The notes: generated by a model from the sequence alone, not told the origin. Numbered from the stretch's first letter, positions 8,166 to 19,079 are shown. The stretch is 64,000 nucleotides of DNA from Gallibacterium salpingitidis (GCF_001678495.1 NZ_JTJL01000012.1:1-64000), one strand, 5' to 3'. Numbers and translations are program-made.

Positions 8166-8693
8166 ATGGCAGAAAAAAGAAATATTTTTTTAATTGGCCC
8201 TATGGGAGCAGGAAAAAGTACGATTGGTCGTCAACTTGCTCAGTTATTAAGTATGGATTTTGTGGACTCAGATACTGAGATTGAACAACGTGCAGGTGCT
8301 GATATTGGTTGGATTTTTGACGTTGAAGGCGAAGAAGGCTTTAGAAAAAGAGAAGAAAGAATTATCAATGAATTAACGCAGCGTCAAGGTGTAGTTTTAT
8401 CAACAGGTGGCGGTGCAGTGATGTCAAAAGAAAACCGTAACCATCTTTCAGCACGTGGCATTGTGATTTATCTTGAAACTACCGTTGAGAAACAACATCA
8501 ACGTACACTGCGTGATAAAAAACGCCCTTTATTACAAGGTGTTGAAGATCCACGCCAAGTGTTAGAAGATTTAGCGAAAATTCGTACACCGTTATATGAA
8601 GAAATTGCCGATATTACCTTACAAACTGATGATCAAAGTGCCAAATTAATGGCGAATAATATCATTGATTTGTTAGAGAATTTTACTGGTTAA
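8166..8693 (+). CDS. aroK: shikimate kinase
   Basis: A 175-residue cytosolic kinase that phosphorylates shikimate with ATP in chorismate synthesis. The Walker [10 protein letters not shown] is at residues 11-19. The shikimate-binding [17 protein letters not shown] and STGGGAV motifs follow, and the lid region carries LRDKKRPLL. Length and motifs fit AroK rather than AroL. It is followed by aroB 35 nt downstream, the usual gammaproteobacterial aroKB order. The ribosome site before the ATG is weak. Confidence 0.97.
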   Translation: MAEKRNIFLIGPMGAGKSTIGRQLAQLLSMDFVDSDTEIEQRAGADIGWIFDVEGEEGFRKREERIINELTQRQGVVLSTGGGAVMSKENRNHLSARGIVIYLETTVEKQHQRTLRDKKRPLLQGVEDPRQVLEDLAKIRTPLYEEIADITLQTDDQSAKLMANNIIDLLENFTG

Positions 8694-8728
8694 TCAATAG
8701 AGATATTAACGCTTTAAAGGATAGAAAA

Positions 8729-9820
8729 ATGGTAGATGTTTACGTAGAACTCAAAGAAAGACGTTATCCAATTAGTATTGGATCAGGATTATTAACAGAA
8801 CCAAGTAGTTACTATCCTTTAAAGTCTGGCGACAAAGTCATGATCGTGACTAATCCTACGGTGGCAGCGCATTATTTACAAACAGTGCGTGCAACTTTGG
8901 AGAAAGTCGGGTGCCAAGTGAGTGAAGTGTTATTGCCTGATGGCGAGCAATATAAAACATTGGATTCACTCAATCTTATTTTTACTGCATTACTTCAAGA
9001 AAGACATGGACGTGATACCACCATTTTAGCCTTAGGTGGGGGAGTAATTGGCGATGTGGCTGGTTTTGCTGCAGCTTCTTATCAACGCGGTGTTCGCTTT
9101 ATTCAAGTTCCAACTACATTATTAGCACAAGTTGACTCTTCTGTCGGCGGTAAAACAGCCGTTAATCATCCACTCGGCAAAAATATGATAGGTGCATTTT
9201 ATCAACCAGCTAAAGTCATTATTGATACCGATACTTTGCATACATTACCAGCTCGTGAAGTAAGTGCGGGTTTAGCTGAAGTGATTAAATATGGCGCAAT
9301 TTTAGATAACGACTTTTTTACTTGGTTAGAACAAAATATTAGCGCTTTAACTGAGCTAAACGCACAAGCAATGCAATACTGTATTCAACGTTGTTGTGAG
9401 TTAAAAGCGGCGACTGTGGCGAAAGATGAAACTGAACAAGGTGAACGTGCGTTACTTAATTTAGGGCATACATTTGGACACGCTATTGAAGCACATCTCG
9501 GCTATGGTGAATGGTTGCATGGTGAAGCTGTATCAGCGGGAATGATGATGGCTGCCTATTTGTCTTATCGTTTAGGTGATCTAAAAATTACAGATATTGA
9601 ACGTTTACAAGCATTGTTACTAGCGGCTAATTTACCAGTTCTCTCGCCAGAGCAAATGACAGCAGAAGAGTATTTGCCTCATATGATGCGTGATAAGAAA
9701 GTGTTGGCAGGGAAATTACGCTTAGTCTTATTGAAATCATTAGGGCAAGCTTATGTGACTGCTGATGTTGAGAAAACGTTGGTGTTGCAAGCGATTCAAG
9801 ATTGTATCCGTAGCCACTAA
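8729..9820 (+). CDS. aroB: 3-dehydroquinate synthase
   Basis: A 363-residue NAD- and divalent-metal-dependent enzyme that converts DAHP to 3-dehydroquinate. Visible motifs are DGEQYKT, the nucleotide loop [46 protein letters not shown], and the metal ligands around E in AEVIKYG and in [12 protein letters not shown] and WLHGEAV. An AAAGGATAG ribosome site precedes the ATG. It follows aroK and is 3 nt from dam, suggesting one operon. Confidence 0.97.
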   Translation: MVDVYVELKERRYPISIGSGLLTEPSSYYPLKSGDKVMIVTNPTVAAHYLQTVRATLEKVGCQVSEVLLPDGEQYKTLDSLNLIFTALLQERHGRDTTILALGGGVIGDVAGFAAASYQRGVRFIQVPTTLLAQVDSSVGGKTAVNHPLGKNMIGAFYQPAKVIIDTDTLHTLPAREVSAGLAEVIKYGAILDNDFFTWLEQNISALTELNAQAMQYCIQRCCELKAATVAKDETEQGERALLNLGHTFGHAIEAHLGYGEWLHGEAVSAGMMMAAYLSYRLGDLKITDIERLQALLLAANLPVLSPEQMTAEEYLPHMMRDKKVLAGKLRLVLLKSLGQAYVTADVEKTLVLQAIQDCIRSH

Positions 9821-9823
9821 TCC

Positions 9824-10711
9824 ATGTCGCACAAAATACATTCAGTAAAACATCGTTCGTTTTTAAAATGGGCTGGTGGGAAATACCGTTTAATTGATGA
9901 GATTAAAAGCCTTTATCCAAAAGGCAAAAGCCAATTAATTGAACCTTTTGTTGGCGCAGGAACGGTTTTTCTCAACAGCGATTTTTCACAATATTTACTT
10001 GCCGATATTAATCCTGATTTAATTAATTTATTTAATCTTGTTAAAGCCGATGTTGATCAATATATTCGGGATACAAGAGCGTTATTTATTCATCCTGAAG
10101 CGAATACCGCATTACGTTACTATGCATTACGAGATGAATTTAATCAGAGTGCGGATCTTTGGCGACGAGCGACGATCTTTCTTTATTTGAATCGTTTTGG
10201 TTTTAATGGCTTGTGTCGTTACAATAGTGACAATGAGTTTAATGTGCCTTTTGGCGCTTATCGGCAACATTACTTCCCTGAAAATGAATTGCGTTATTTT
10301 GCTGAAAAAGCGGCTCAGGCTAAATTTATTTGTGCTTCATTCCAAGAAACTTTTGCCTTGGCAACTGAGCAAAGTGTGATTTACTGTGATCCACCATACG
10401 CTCCGTTACAGCAAGAATCCAATTTTACGCGTTATGCAGGTAATGAATTTAGTCTATTACAACAGCAAGAACTTGCGGATGTGGCTCGTGCAACAGCACT
10501 ACGGCAAAATGCTACGGTATTAATTTCTAATCATGACACGCTGTTTACTCGAGCTTTGTATCAAGGGGCGAAAATCAAAAAAATTAAGGTGCAACGTTCT
10601 ATCAGTCAATCGAGCGAAAAACGAGTGAAAGTAAAAGAGTTAATTGCGCTGTTTTCACCACAATCTTTAGCCAAATGGCAGCAGAAAATGGCTAACTCAA
10701 ACTTGGAATAA
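9824..10711 (+). CDS. dam: DNA adenine methyltransferase (GATC)
   Basis: A 295-residue N6-adenine methyltransferase. It has the SAM-binding motif FLKWAGGKYRL near residue 13, the FVGAGTVF motif, and the catalytic DPPY in YCDPPYAPL near residue 188. It guides mismatch repair, replication initiation and gene regulation. The start lies 3 nt after the aroB stop with no clear ribosome site, so it is probably coupled to aroB. Its 3' end overlaps the convergent DUF721 gene by 20 nt. At 295 residues it is slightly longer than E. coli Dam (278). Confidence 0.95.
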   Translation: MSHKIHSVKHRSFLKWAGGKYRLIDEIKSLYPKGKSQLIEPFVGAGTVFLNSDFSQYLLADINPDLINLFNLVKADVDQYIRDTRALFIHPEANTALRYYALRDEFNQSADLWRRATIFLYLNRFGFNGLCRYNSDNEFNVPFGAYRQHYFPENELRYFAEKAAQAKFICASFQETFALATEQSVIYCDPPYAPLQQESNFTRYAGNEFSLLQQQELADVARATALRQNATVLISNHDTLFTRALYQGAKIKKIKVQRSISQSSEKRVKVKELIALFSPQSLAKWQQKMANSNLE

Positions 10712-11012
10712 CTTTAAATGTTAATTGTTTGATATTGGGATATTGTTGTTGAATGTTGGCTAATAATTGTGCTTGTTGAAATAGTAAACTCTGATAAACA
10801 ACACCATTTGCTACATGAAATAGAATAGAGTTTTCCGTTAATTCAGCCAATCTCATTTTTCCACGAAATTGTGCTGGAATCAGTTTTTCAATATCTTGAT
10901 AAAATTGTTGTAGATGATTATGGCGCTCAATAAGCGAAGAGAGTGAAGAACGTTGTAAGATATCATTTACATTCATCACTTTTTGATTGCGAATATTTTT
11001 ATTGGTTGACAT
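10692..11012 (-). CDS. DUF721 protein, DciA-like helicase-operator candidate
   Basis: A 106-residue protein of the DUF721 family. The core HVANGVVYQSLLFQQAQLLANIQQQYP is the C-terminal KH-like fold seen in DciA-type loaders of the replicative helicase DnaB; here the domain is short. Proteins of this size beside secM-secA are normal in gammaproteobacteria. It is divergent from secM with overlapping promoters and convergent with dam (20-nt overlap). A DnaB-loading role is family inference, not shown here. Confidence 0.75.
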   Translation of the reverse strand: MSTNKNIRNQKVMNVNDILQRSSLSSLIERHNHLQQFYQDIEKLIPAQFRGKMRLAELTENSILFHVANGVVYQSLLFQQAQLLANIQQQYPNIKQLTFKVIPSLS

Positions 11013-11039
11013 CTTGCCGCCTTAATCCAAGCAATTTGT

Positions 11040-11068
11040 ATGACATTATAGAGGAATTATTCTATAAT
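11040..11068 (+). promoter_or_regulatory. sigma-70 promoter of secM-secA
   Basis: -35 ATGACA (11040-11045), a 17-bp spacer and a perfect -10 TATAAT (11063-11068). The predicted start is about 35 nt before the secM GTG. Confidence 0.75.
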
Positions 11069-11074
11069 CGTCAC
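11045..11074 (-). promoter_or_regulatory. overlapping divergent promoter of the DUF721 gene
   Basis: On the reverse strand there is a perfect TATAAT at 11045-11050, with a weak -35 (GTGACG, 11069-11074) 18 bp upstream. The -10 lies inside the spacer of the secM promoter, so the two promoters cannot easily be occupied together. Confidence 0.55.
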
Positions 11075-11109
11075 TGGTTATTTTTAGAGGTGTTGTTAGG
11101 TTTATTATT

Positions 11110-11439
11110 GTGGATTATCAATTAACGAAAATCGGAAGAAAAACGTTGTGGCAGCGGCTTTTATTGAGCGTTTTGACACTGTTTTTTTTACCACTCCATG
11201 CGGAACAGCCGGAACATCTAACAACAACTCCATTAGAAGCTAATCAAACCGTTGCGGTTAATCAACAGCAACAATTTAATTTACATTTTTTGTTGTTAAA
11301 GAAAGTACAGCAACAAACTATCGTTTCACGTCAAAAAATTAATGTTCAGCCAGTGTTGCAGGTGATGCAGCAACATAGGCTACCACAAATCAATCGTTAT
11401 CAAATTTCGATTCGTGCTGGCCCGACATATCAAAGTTAA
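11110..11439 (+). CDS. secM: SecM-like secretion monitor (translation-arrest leader of secA)
   Basis: A 109-residue protein with an N-terminal signal sequence (basic start, hydrophobic [15 protein letters not shown]). It ends [11 protein letters not shown], retaining the IRAGP core of the E. coli SecM arrest peptide and the same distance from that Pro to the stop (four codons). The upstream Phe, Trp-Ile and Gly of the E. coli motif are not conserved. The start is GTG, with TTAGG 9 nt upstream. It lies 74 nt before secA on the same transcript. Expected role: stalling when secretion is poor and thereby raising SecA synthesis. Confidence 0.85.
   Translation: MDYQLTKIGRKTLWQRLLLSVLTLFFLPLHAEQPEHLTTTPLEANQTVAVNQQQQFNLHFLLLKKVQQQTIVSRQKINVQPVLQVMQQHRLPQINRYQISIRAGPTYQS
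11404..11424 (+). promoter_or_regulatory. predicted ribosome-arrest codons of SecM
   Basis: Codons for I-S-I-R-A-G-P, with Pro105 at 11422-11424. In E. coli the ribosome stalls with the final Pro-tRNA in the A site. The call rests on the IRAGP match and gene order. Confidence 0.65.
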
Positions 11440-11462
11440 ATGAGAATTTATATTTTGGTGTT

Positions 11463-11479
11463 CTGACTAGAGCAGTCAG
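11463..11479 (+). promoter_or_regulatory. stem-loop between secM and secA
   Basis: CTGACT-AGAGC-AGTCAG, a 6-bp stem with a 5-nt loop, 34 nt before the secA ATG and 24 nt after the secM stop. It is the only clear hairpin in the spacer. It does not itself cover the secA ribosome site near 11497-11505, so control by this hairpin alone is uncertain. Confidence 0.4.
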
Positions 11480-11513
11480 TAAGTTTTATTTTGTAACAAG
11501 AAAAGAAATTATT

Positions 11514-14222
11514 ATGTTATCAGCTATTGCAAGAAAAATTTTTGGTAGTCGTAATGACCGCATTTTACGTCGTTTAAATAAACGTGTAGCACAAATCAAT
11601 AAATTAGAACCTAAATTTTCTGAGTTATCCGATGATGAATTAAAAGCCAAAACTGCGGAGTTTCGTGATCGTTTAGAAAAAGGGGAAACTTTAGATCAGT
11701 TATTACCAGAAGCGTTTGCTACTGTGCGTGAAGCAAGTAAACGTGTGTTGGGCTTGCGTCCATTTGATGTGCAATTAATTGGGGGAATGGTTTTAAATAA
11801 TCGCTGTATCGCAGAAATGCGTACTGGGGAAGGGAAAACGTTAACGGCAACATTACCTTGTTATTTGAATGCGTTAACAGGTAAAGGCGTACACGTGGTA
11901 ACAGTGAATGATTACCTTGCTCGTCGTGATGCGGAAACAAACCGTCCGTTATTTGAATTTTTAGGAATGACAGTTGGGGTAAATATTCCTGGATTACCGC
12001 CAGAAGAAAAACGTGCTGCTTATGCGGCTGATATTACCTATGCGACTAACAGTGAATTAGGTTTTGACTATTTGCGTGATAATTTGGCACATAGTATGAA
12101 TGAGCGTTTCCAACGTCCGTTACACTATGCGTTAGTCGATGAAGTGGACTCAATTTTAATTGATGAAGCACGTACACCGTTAATTATTTCTGGACAAGCA
12201 GAAGATAGTTCAGAACTCTACATTGCGATTGACAAGTTAATTCCACAATTAATTAAACAAGATAAAGAAGATAGCGATGAGTTCCAAGGCGATGGTGATT
12301 ACACCGTTGATTTGAAAAATAAACAAGCTTATTTAACCGAGCGTGGTCAAATCAAAATTGAAAAATTATTGATGCAGGCTGGTTTGATGAAAGAGGATGA
12401 ATCTTTATATTCACCTGCAAAAATTACTCTATTGCATCATGTTTATGCTGCATTGCGTGCGCACTCACTATTTGAACGCAATGTTGATTATATTGTGAAA
12501 GATGGCGAAATTGTGATTGTGGATGAACATACTGGACGTACGATGGCAGGACGTCGTTGGTCAGATGGTTTACACCAAGCAATTGAAGCGAAAGAAGGGG
12601 TAAAAATCCAAAGTGAAAACCAAACAGTAGCATCAATTACTTATCAGAATTACTTCCGTCTTTATGAAAAATTAGCCGGAATGACAGGAACTGCAGATAC
12701 AGAAGCCTTTGAGTTCCAACAAATTTATGGTTTAGAAACCATTGTTATTCCAACTAATAAACCAATGATTCGTGATGACCGTACCGACTTGATGTTTAAG
12801 AGCGAAGAAGATAAATTCAAAGCGATTGTTGAAGACATCAAGGATTGTGTAGCGAGAAAACAACCTGTCTTAGTCGGGACAGTGTCTATCGAAAAATCTG
12901 AATTATTATCAGATATTTTGAAAAAAGAAGGCATTAAACATAATGTGTTAAATGCGAAATTCCATGCGCAAGAAGCAGAAATCGTTGCGGATGCGGGTTA
13001 TCCGGGTGCTGTGACTATTGCAACGAATATGGCTGGTCGTGGTACAGATATTGTGCTTGGTGGTAACTGGAAAGCTGAAATTGCGAAATTGGAAAACCCA
13101 ACTGAAGAACAAATTGAAGCAATCAAAAAAGCGTGGCAAGAGCGCCACGATATTGTGATGCAAGCAGGTGGTTTACATATTATTGGTACAGAACGTCATG
13201 AATCACGTCGTATTGATAACCAGTTGCGTGGTCGTTCTGGTCGTCAAGGTGACCCAGGTTCCTCACGTTTCTATCTTTCTCTTGATGATGCGTTAATGCG
13301 AATTTATCTGAATGAAGGTAAATTGAATTTAATGCGTAAGGCTTTCTCTGAACCAGGTGAAGCGATGGAATCGAAGATGCTGACTAAAGTCATTGCTTCA
13401 GCACAAGCGAAAGTGGAAGCGCATAACTTTGATGGACGTAAAAATCTATTGGAATTTGATGATGTTGCGAATGACCAACGTCATGCAATTTATGCACAGC
13501 GTAATGAGCTATTAGAGAACGATGATATTTCAGATACGATTGATGTGATTCGTCAAGATGTCTTTAATAGCGTGATTGATCAATACATTCCACCGCAATC
13601 ATTGGAAGAGCTTTGGGATGTTGAAGGCTTAGAAAAACGCTTAAAAACTGATTTCAATATGGATTTACCAATTGCAAAATGGTTGGATGAAGATCACAAC
13701 TTACATGAAGAAACTTTACGTGAACGTATTGTTGAGATTGCAATTGAAGAATACAAGAAGAAAGAGGCAATGGTGGGTGCAGAAACCATGCGTAATTTTG
13801 AAAAAGGCGTGATGCTGCAAACATTAGACGAACTTTGGAAAGAACATCTTTCAGCAATGGATCATTTGCGTAAAGGGATTCATTTACGTGGTTACGCACA
13901 AAAAGATCCAAAACAAGAGTACAAGAAAGAGTCATTCCAAATGTTCACCGATATGCTAGAAACATTGAAATTCAATGTGGTAAGTATTTTAACTAAGGTT
14001 CAAGTGCGTACTCAGGAAGAGATTGAGGCAGCGGAACAAGCGAGAATGCAAGCGGCAGCCGCTGCAGCTAAGATGGCTGAACAAGCTCAAGTGCAATATC
14101 ATAGTGATACTTCTGCATCAGGTGATGAAGCTACGCAACCACAACGTAAAATTGGACGTAATGAACCTTGTCCTTGTGGTTCTGGTAAGAAATACAAACA
14201 TTGTCATGGACGTATTCAATAA
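11514..14222 (+). CDS. secA: preprotein translocase ATPase SecA
   Basis: A 902-residue motor of the Sec pathway that pushes unfolded preproteins through SecYEG. Walker A MRTGEGKT is at about residues 102-109, followed by [19 protein letters not shown], the motor II motifs [14 protein letters not shown] and [23 protein letters not shown] (stated in parts), the Ala-rich C-terminal linker and the zinc-binding tail [15 protein letters not shown] that contacts SecB and lipids. All hallmarks are intact. It is preceded by secM and followed by a strong terminator and mutT, the Pasteurellaceae order. Confidence 0.99.
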   Translation: MLSAIARKIFGSRNDRILRRLNKRVAQINKLEPKFSELSDDELKAKTAEFRDRLEKGETLDQLLPEAFATVREASKRVLGLRPFDVQLIGGMVLNNRCIAEMRTGEGKTLTATLPCYLNALTGKGVHVVTVNDYLARRDAETNRPLFEFLGMTVGVNIPGLPPEEKRAAYAADITYATNSELGFDYLRDNLAHSMNERFQRPLHYALVDEVDSILIDEARTPLIISGQAEDSSELYIAIDKLIPQLIKQDKEDSDEFQGDGDYTVDLKNKQAYLTERGQIKIEKLLMQAGLMKEDESLYSPAKITLLHHVYAALRAHSLFERNVDYIVKDGEIVIVDEHTGRTMAGRRWSDGLHQAIEAKEGVKIQSENQTVASITYQNYFRLYEKLAGMTGTADTEAFEFQQIYGLETIVIPTNKPMIRDDRTDLMFKSEEDKFKAIVEDIKDCVARKQPVLVGTVSIEKSELLSDILKKEGIKHNVLNAKFHAQEAEIVADAGYPGAVTIATNMAGRGTDIVLGGNWKAEIAKLENPTEEQIEAIKKAWQERHDIVMQAGGLHIIGTERHESRRIDNQLRGRSGRQGDPGSSRFYLSLDDALMRIYLNEGKLNLMRKAFSEPGEAMESKMLTKVIASAQAKVEAHNFDGRKNLLEFDDVANDQRHAIYAQRNELLENDDISDTIDVIRQDVFNSVIDQYIPPQSLEELWDVEGLEKRLKTDFNMDLPIAKWLDEDHNLHEETLRERIVEIAIEEYKKKEAMVGAETMRNFEKGVMLQTLDELWKEHLSAMDHLRKGIHLRGYAQKDPKQEYKKESFQMFTDMLETLKFNVVSILTKVQVRTQEEIEAAEQARMQAAAAAAKMAEQAQVQYHSDTSASGDEATQPQRKIGRNEPCPCGSGKKYKHCHGRIQ

Positions 14223-14251
14223 GCGTTTTAGTTTTGTAGTTTAAATGAGGT

Positions 14252-14287
14252 AAGCTGTACATTTGCAAATGTACAGCTTTATTTTTA
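14252..14287 (+). terminator. terminator after secA
   Basis: AAGCTGTACATTTG directly followed by its exact complement CAAATGTACAGCTT (14252-14279), then TATTTTTA. The perfect 28-bp palindrome leaves a 4-nt loop when folded. It ends the secM-secA unit before mutT. Confidence 0.85.
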
Positions 14288-14305
14288 GCAATTGGAAAAT
14301 GAACG

Positions 14306-14713
14306 ATGAAGAAACCATTAATTAAAGTGGCTGCTGGCATTATTCGTAATGAGTTTAAGCAAATTTATCTGACGCAGCGGTTAGAAGGTAAAGATTTTGC
14401 GCAATCATGGGAATTCCCAGGTGGTAAAGTTGATAAAGGTGAAACACCTGAGCAAGCGTTAAAACGAGAACTTGAAGAAGAAGTGGGAATTTTTGTCTTG
14501 CAAAGTAAATTGTATGAACATTTTCAATTTGAATACCCAACAAAAATCATCTCTTTTTATTTCTATTTGGTTGAAGAGTGGGTAGGTGAACCATTCGGTA
14601 GAGAAGGGCAAGAAGGGTTTTGGTTGGAACAAAAACAACTGGATGTAGGGCAATTTCCACCAGCGAACGTGAAGATCATTCAGCGCTTATTAGCAGAAAC
14701 AGAAAAGGATTAA
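14306..14713 (+). CDS. mutT: 8-oxo-dGTP diphosphatase MutT
   Basis: A 135-residue Nudix hydrolase that removes 8-oxo-dGTP from the nucleotide pool. The Nudix box spans about residues 38-60 (GGKVDKGETPEQALKRELEE followed by EVG), with all catalytic Glu residues present. The start MKKPLIKVAAGIIRN matches family starts. It follows secA, as in Haemophilus and E. coli, and converges with holA 5 nt away. Confidence 0.95.
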   Translation: MKKPLIKVAAGIIRNEFKQIYLTQRLEGKDFAQSWEFPGGKVDKGETPEQALKRELEEEVGIFVLQSKLYEHFQFEYPTKIISFYFYLVEEWVGEPFGREGQEGFWLEQKQLDVGQFPPANVKIIQRLLAETEKD

Positions 14714-14718
14714 CTTTT

Positions 14719-15759
14719 CTAACTCGCCATTGTAATGGTAATTTCTTGTAGCGCTTGCCAAGCATTAGTATCTGCATTTTGCTTTAAGTTTTTTTCTAAT
14801 GCCGTTAATAAATGAATTAAATAATAGATCTGATGATAAGAGAGGCGCTGGAGTGCCGCAGTATAAAACGGACGGCGATTTTTCCAAATGCGTAGTTGAT
14901 CAAATCGTTCTTTTAAACCTGTCGTGGCTAACATTTGTTGGCTTTGTGTGATTTTGGCAGTAGGTTCTGTTCCCAATTCTAATAGTAAAAAGAGTTCTTT
15001 TTGCAATATACGCAGTAGCACAACTGCTTGAATATCACCTTCATTTTGTAGCTGTTCTAAGATACGTGTAGCACGATATTGTTTTCCCTGCAAAATCGCA
15101 TCAACTAATTGATAGGGAGTAAAAACGGCTGCTTGCTCAATACACTGATTCGCATTTAATAAAGTTATAATTTGTTGTGGATATAACAATTGCATTAATT
15201 GCAACACTTGTTTAAGTGCAGCCAAATTATTTTCATAGTTATAAGCTAACAGCTCAATCGCTGCTGGTTCTAATTCCAACGACATTGTTGCAGCACGTTG
15301 TTTAATCCATTGAGGTAATTGTTCTGCTGGCGGCGTTTGGCAATTGATTTGTAAAATTGGCAATTGATTTAAATGGGTAAACCACGCCTGTTTCTCGGTT
15401 GAAAGAGAGAGTTTAGCCATTTGTAGTACAACAATAACATCTTCATTCAATAGCGAAACTAATTGTTGTAACTGTTGTTGTAATGTCGTAGAAAGATTTT
15501 CGGGAAGTGTAAGAAAAAAGAGTTGTTTGGTAGAGAAAAGTCCAAACGTTTGTAGTTCATTAAACAGTTGCGACCAATCTGTGGTGGTATCAATAATCAG
15601 ATCTTGCTTTTGTTCTACACCTTGTTGTTTGGCAAATTGCAAGATAGTTGCTTTAGTTTCTTCCAATAATAAAGGATCTTGCCCAACTAACAGATACCCA
15701 AGGTAGGATTGTTGTTGTAATGAATGAACTAATTTGTTCGGGAAGATCCTTATCATCAT
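14719..15759 (-). CDS. holA: DNA polymerase III subunit delta
   Basis: A 346-residue clamp-loader subunit that opens the beta sliding clamp. It is recognisable by its start MIRIFPNKLVHSLQQQSYLGYLLVGQDPLLLEE (in parts), the LFSTKQLFFLTLPE segment, AWFTHLNQLPILQINCQTP, YENNLAALKQVLQ and IWKNRRPFYTAAL, all collinear with E. coli HolA. It is preceded by lptE (5-nt gap) and leuS, the usual leuS-lptE-holA order. Two adjacent ATGs exist; the second gives the family-like MIR start. Confidence 0.95.
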   Translation of the reverse strand: MMIRIFPNKLVHSLQQQSYLGYLLVGQDPLLLEETKATILQFAKQQGVEQKQDLIIDTTTDWSQLFNELQTFGLFSTKQLFFLTLPENLSTTLQQQLQQLVSLLNEDVIVVLQMAKLSLSTEKQAWFTHLNQLPILQINCQTPPAEQLPQWIKQRAATMSLELEPAAIELLAYNYENNLAALKQVLQLMQLLYPQQIITLLNANQCIEQAAVFTPYQLVDAILQGKQYRATRILEQLQNEGDIQAVVLLRILQKELFLLLELGTEPTAKITQSQQMLATTGLKERFDQLRIWKNRRPFYTAALQRLSYHQIYYLIHLLTALEKNLKQNADTNAWQALQEITITMAS

Positions 15760-15764
15760 AATAA

Positions 15765-16253
15765 TTAATATTGTTGTTGGATACTGATCATTTTGATCAT
15801 TATCTGTTGAGCTGCTTGGCGATACATATCGTTCCAGATAGTACGTTGTTCCGCATTTTTCGCTAATGCAGCACGAGAGTTATCAAAGAAGGTACGAGAA
15901 ACCTGTACATTAATTGGATAACGTTTCTTATCAGGCATTTGTAATGATGCACTTACTGATAATGTTAATAAACTTTCCGCTTCACGACCTTGTTTAAATA
16001 CAGAGGCAACAGTATCACCGGTAGAAACACCATTTAAGCGTAAGATAGGTACATTACCTTGCTCAACTAAAGTCACACCACGTAAGCGTAACTCTTTTTT
16101 CATTGCCATAGAGATGTCGCTATATTTATCGCCTGTATCTAATTGCACTTCATTAAAGACTTTTTGTGAAAGGGCATCATTGGCAAAATGAAAACCACAA
16201 GCAGATAACAACAAGGTCAATGATAAAGTTAAAAGGTGTTTTAGCTTTTTCAT
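15765..16253 (-). CDS. lptE: LPS-assembly lipoprotein LptE
   Basis: A 162-residue outer-membrane lipoprotein that plugs the LptD barrel and helps place lipopolysaccharide on the cell surface. The signal peptide ends in a lipobox, LLSAC, with the acylated Cys at residue 19, followed by the family start GFHF. A mid-protein LRLRGVTLVEQ segment and a C-terminal helix (MYRQAAQQIMIKMISIQQQY) also fit. It lies between leuS and holA. Confidence 0.93.
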   Translation of the reverse strand: MKKLKHLLTLSLTLLLSACGFHFANDALSQKVFNEVQLDTGDKYSDISMAMKKELRLRGVTLVEQGNVPILRLNGVSTGDTVASVFKQGREAESLLTLSVSASLQMPDKKRYPINVQVSRTFFDNSRAALAKNAEQRTIWNDMYRQAAQQIMIKMISIQQQY

Positions 16254-16285
16254 AGGGATTCCTTTAGAGCTATGCCAATTAATAA

Positions 16286-16309
16286 GGAAATGCCATTTAA
16301 GGCATTTCC
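16286..16309 (-). terminator. hairpin between leuS and lptE
   Basis: GGAAATGCC-ATTTAA-GGCATTTCC, a 9-bp stem. In the direction of transcription it is followed by only a weak T-tract (CTTATTAATT), so it is more likely a partial terminator or processing site than a full stop. Confidence 0.5.
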
Positions 16310-16337
16310 AAATAATAAATATGGCATTATTAGATTA

Positions 16338-18920
16338 TTATTTCGCTACAAAGCTGAGTAATTTACCCGGAACATAAATGACTTTGATGATGTTTAATCC
16401 ATCTAAATGTTTTTTCACATTCTCATCAGCCATTGCAGTTGCTTTAATTTCATCTTCAGATGCAGATGCCGGTACGGTTACTTTACCACGTACTTTACCA
16501 TTTACTTGCACCACGACTAATTTTTCATCATCAATCATTGCTTTTTCATCGGCGACTACCCAAGGTGAGAAATCGATCACATCTTGGTTGCCAAGATCTT
16601 GCCATAATTGGAAGCAGATATGTGGTGTAATTGGATAAAGCATTTTCACCACTGCGTTTAATGCTTCTTTCATTACCGCTTTGTCTTGTTCAGTTTCTAA
16701 TGAAGCTTTGGTGAGTTTATTCATCAACTCCATTACTGCAGCAATCGCCGTATTAAAGGTTTGACGACGGCCGATATCATCACTCACTTTAGCAATGGTT
16801 TTGTGTAAATCACGACGTAATGCTTTTTGTTCTGCATTTAACGCTTTAACATCAATCGCAGTTGTTGCCGGTTGTTGTTGATAATCGTAAACCAATTTCC
16901 ATAGACGGCGAAGGAAACGATTAGCGCCTTCTACACCTGACTCTTGCCATTCAAGTGTCATTTCAGCTGGTGAAGCAAACATCATAAATAGACGTACTGT
17001 ATCGGCACCATATTTCTCAACCATCTCTTGTGGGTCAATACCGTTATTTTTGGACTTAGACATTTTGGTCATACCAGCGTGCACTAATTCATGCCCTTCT
17101 GGATCTACTGCTTTAATAATGCGTCCTTTTTCATCACGAGTTACGGTAACTTTGGTTGGTGATACCCAAATACGTTCATTTGTTTCTGAGGTGTAATAGA
17201 ATGCGTCTGCTAACACCATACCTTGGCAAAGTAATTTTGTCGCAGGTTCATCACACGCTAATAAACCGGCATCACGCAACAATTTGTGATAGAAACGGAA
17301 ATAGAGCAAATGCATTGTAGCGTGTTCAATCCCACCAATATATTGATCAACAGGTAACCAATAGTTAGCTTCTTCGCTATTTAACATACCTTGTTGATAA
17401 TCTGGACAGGTATAGCGAGCATAGTACCAAGAAGATTCCATAAAGGTATCAAAAGTATCAGTTTCTCTTAATGCAGGTTGACCGTTGTAAGTTGCTTTTG
17501 CCCAATTTGGATCAGCTTTAATTGGACTTTGTACCCCGTCCATTACTACATCTTCCGGTAAAACAACTGGTAAGTCAGCTAATGGAACTGGCACTACTTC
17601 GCCATTTTCGAGTGTCATCATTGGAATTGGTGCACCCCAATAACGTTGACGTGAAACACCCCAGTCACGTAAACGGTAATTGACTTGACGCTTACCAACA
17701 CCCATTGCTTCTAATTTATCTGCAATACCATTGAAAGCTTTTTCAAAATCTAAACCGTTAAATTCAGCAGAATTAATCGCAATACCATGTTCAGTATAAG
17801 CGGCTTTGCTAATATCTAATGCGCTACCATCAGCAGGTGTAATAACTGGTTTTAATGGTAAGTTATATTTTTGGGCAAATTCCCAGTCACGTTGGTCGTG
17901 TGCTGGTACAGCCATTACGGCGCCAGTACCATAGTGCATTAAGACGAAATTTGCTACCCAAACTGGTACTGCTTCACCGGTGATTGGATGTAACGCATAA
18001 CGACCAGTGAACATCCCTTTTTTCTCCATTGTGGCTAATTCAGCCTCAGCAACTTTGGTATTACGACATTCTTGAATGAATTTGGTAAGTTCTGGATTAT
18101 CTTTTGCTGCTTGTTCTGCTAAAGGATGTCCTGCGGCAACAGCAAGGTAAGATACGCCATAGAAAGTATCTGGACGAGTCGTATAAACGGTTACGTTTTC
18201 ATCGCTGTCTTGCATCTTGAAGGTAATTTCTACCCCTTCAGAACGACCGATCCAGTTACGTTGCATTGCTTTTACTTGATCAGGCCAGTCTGGTAATTGA
18301 TCTAAACCTTGTAGTAACTGTTCAGCATACTCAGTAATTTTTACGAACCATTGTGGAATTTCTTTTTGTTCCACTGGTGTATCACAACGCCAACAACAAC
18401 CATCATTCACTTGTTCGTTAGCTAATACGGTTTGATCGTTAGGGCACCAGTTTACCGTAGAGGTTTTTTTATAAATTAAGCCTTTCTTATACAACTCAGT
18501 GAAGAACCATTGTTCCCATTTGTAATATTGTGGTTTACAGGTGGCAATTTCACGATCCCAGTCATAGCTGAAACCCAACATTTTAAGTTGGTTTTTCATA
18601 TATTCGATATTGTCATAAGTCCAAGTTGCAGGTGCAGCTTTGTTTTTGATCGCTGCATTTTCTGCTGGTAAACCGAAAGCATCCCAACCGATTGGTTGTA
18701 ATACATTTTTACCATTCATACGTTGGTAACGAGAGACAACATCACCGATAGTGTAATTGCGTACATGTCCCATATGTAAACGCCCAGATGGGTAAGGGAA
18801 CATTGATAAGCAGTAATATTTTTCTTTTTGTGGATCTTGTTGAACTTTGAAGGTTTTATTGTCTTGCCAGAATTTTTGAATTCGACTCTCTACTAAGTCG
18901 GGACGATATTGTTCTTGCAT
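16338..18920 (-). CDS. leuS: leucyl-tRNA synthetase
   Basis: An 860-residue class I synthetase that charges tRNA-Leu. HIGH-type motif [19 protein letters not shown] near residue 42; zinc-ribbon Cys pairs around [13 protein letters not shown] and [11 protein letters not shown]; an editing (CP1) domain with [15 protein letters not shown] loop [14 protein letters not shown] near residue 620; and a C-terminal domain ending [15 protein letters not shown]. Length is normal for bacterial LeuRS. It is the first gene of the leuS-lptE-holA unit and is divergent from the phosphopantetheinyl transferase gene. Confidence 0.99.
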   Translation of the reverse strand: MQEQYRPDLVESRIQKFWQDNKTFKVQQDPQKEKYYCLSMFPYPSGRLHMGHVRNYTIGDVVSRYQRMNGKNVLQPIGWDAFGLPAENAAIKNKAAPATWTYDNIEYMKNQLKMLGFSYDWDREIATCKPQYYKWEQWFFTELYKKGLIYKKTSTVNWCPNDQTVLANEQVNDGCCWRCDTPVEQKEIPQWFVKITEYAEQLLQGLDQLPDWPDQVKAMQRNWIGRSEGVEITFKMQDSDENVTVYTTRPDTFYGVSYLAVAAGHPLAEQAAKDNPELTKFIQECRNTKVAEAELATMEKKGMFTGRYALHPITGEAVPVWVANFVLMHYGTGAVMAVPAHDQRDWEFAQKYNLPLKPVITPADGSALDISKAAYTEHGIAINSAEFNGLDFEKAFNGIADKLEAMGVGKRQVNYRLRDWGVSRQRYWGAPIPMMTLENGEVVPVPLADLPVVLPEDVVMDGVQSPIKADPNWAKATYNGQPALRETDTFDTFMESSWYYARYTCPDYQQGMLNSEEANYWLPVDQYIGGIEHATMHLLYFRFYHKLLRDAGLLACDEPATKLLCQGMVLADAFYYTSETNERIWVSPTKVTVTRDEKGRIIKAVDPEGHELVHAGMTKMSKSKNNGIDPQEMVEKYGADTVRLFMMFASPAEMTLEWQESGVEGANRFLRRLWKLVYDYQQQPATTAIDVKALNAEQKALRRDLHKTIAKVSDDIGRRQTFNTAIAAVMELMNKLTKASLETEQDKAVMKEALNAVVKMLYPITPHICFQLWQDLGNQDVIDFSPWVVADEKAMIDDEKLVVVQVNGKVRGKVTVPASASEDEIKATAMADENVKKHLDGLNIIKVIYVPGKLLSFVAK

Positions 18921-19079
18921 GATAAGTTGTCCTATTAGTACCGATAATTAAGTGAAAATTTAGAATTAAAAAATGTGGTATAGAATAGCTTAAAATGCAG
19001 TTAATTAATAGAAATATTATTGGTATTAGCGCTGAATTTGAGTACACTTGCATTATGTTGTAATGATGATGATTGTACT

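Noticed and set aside
14252..14279. 28-bp perfect palindrome as a protein-binding operator for mutT
   Set aside because: Its position right after secA and the following T-rich tract fit a terminator better.
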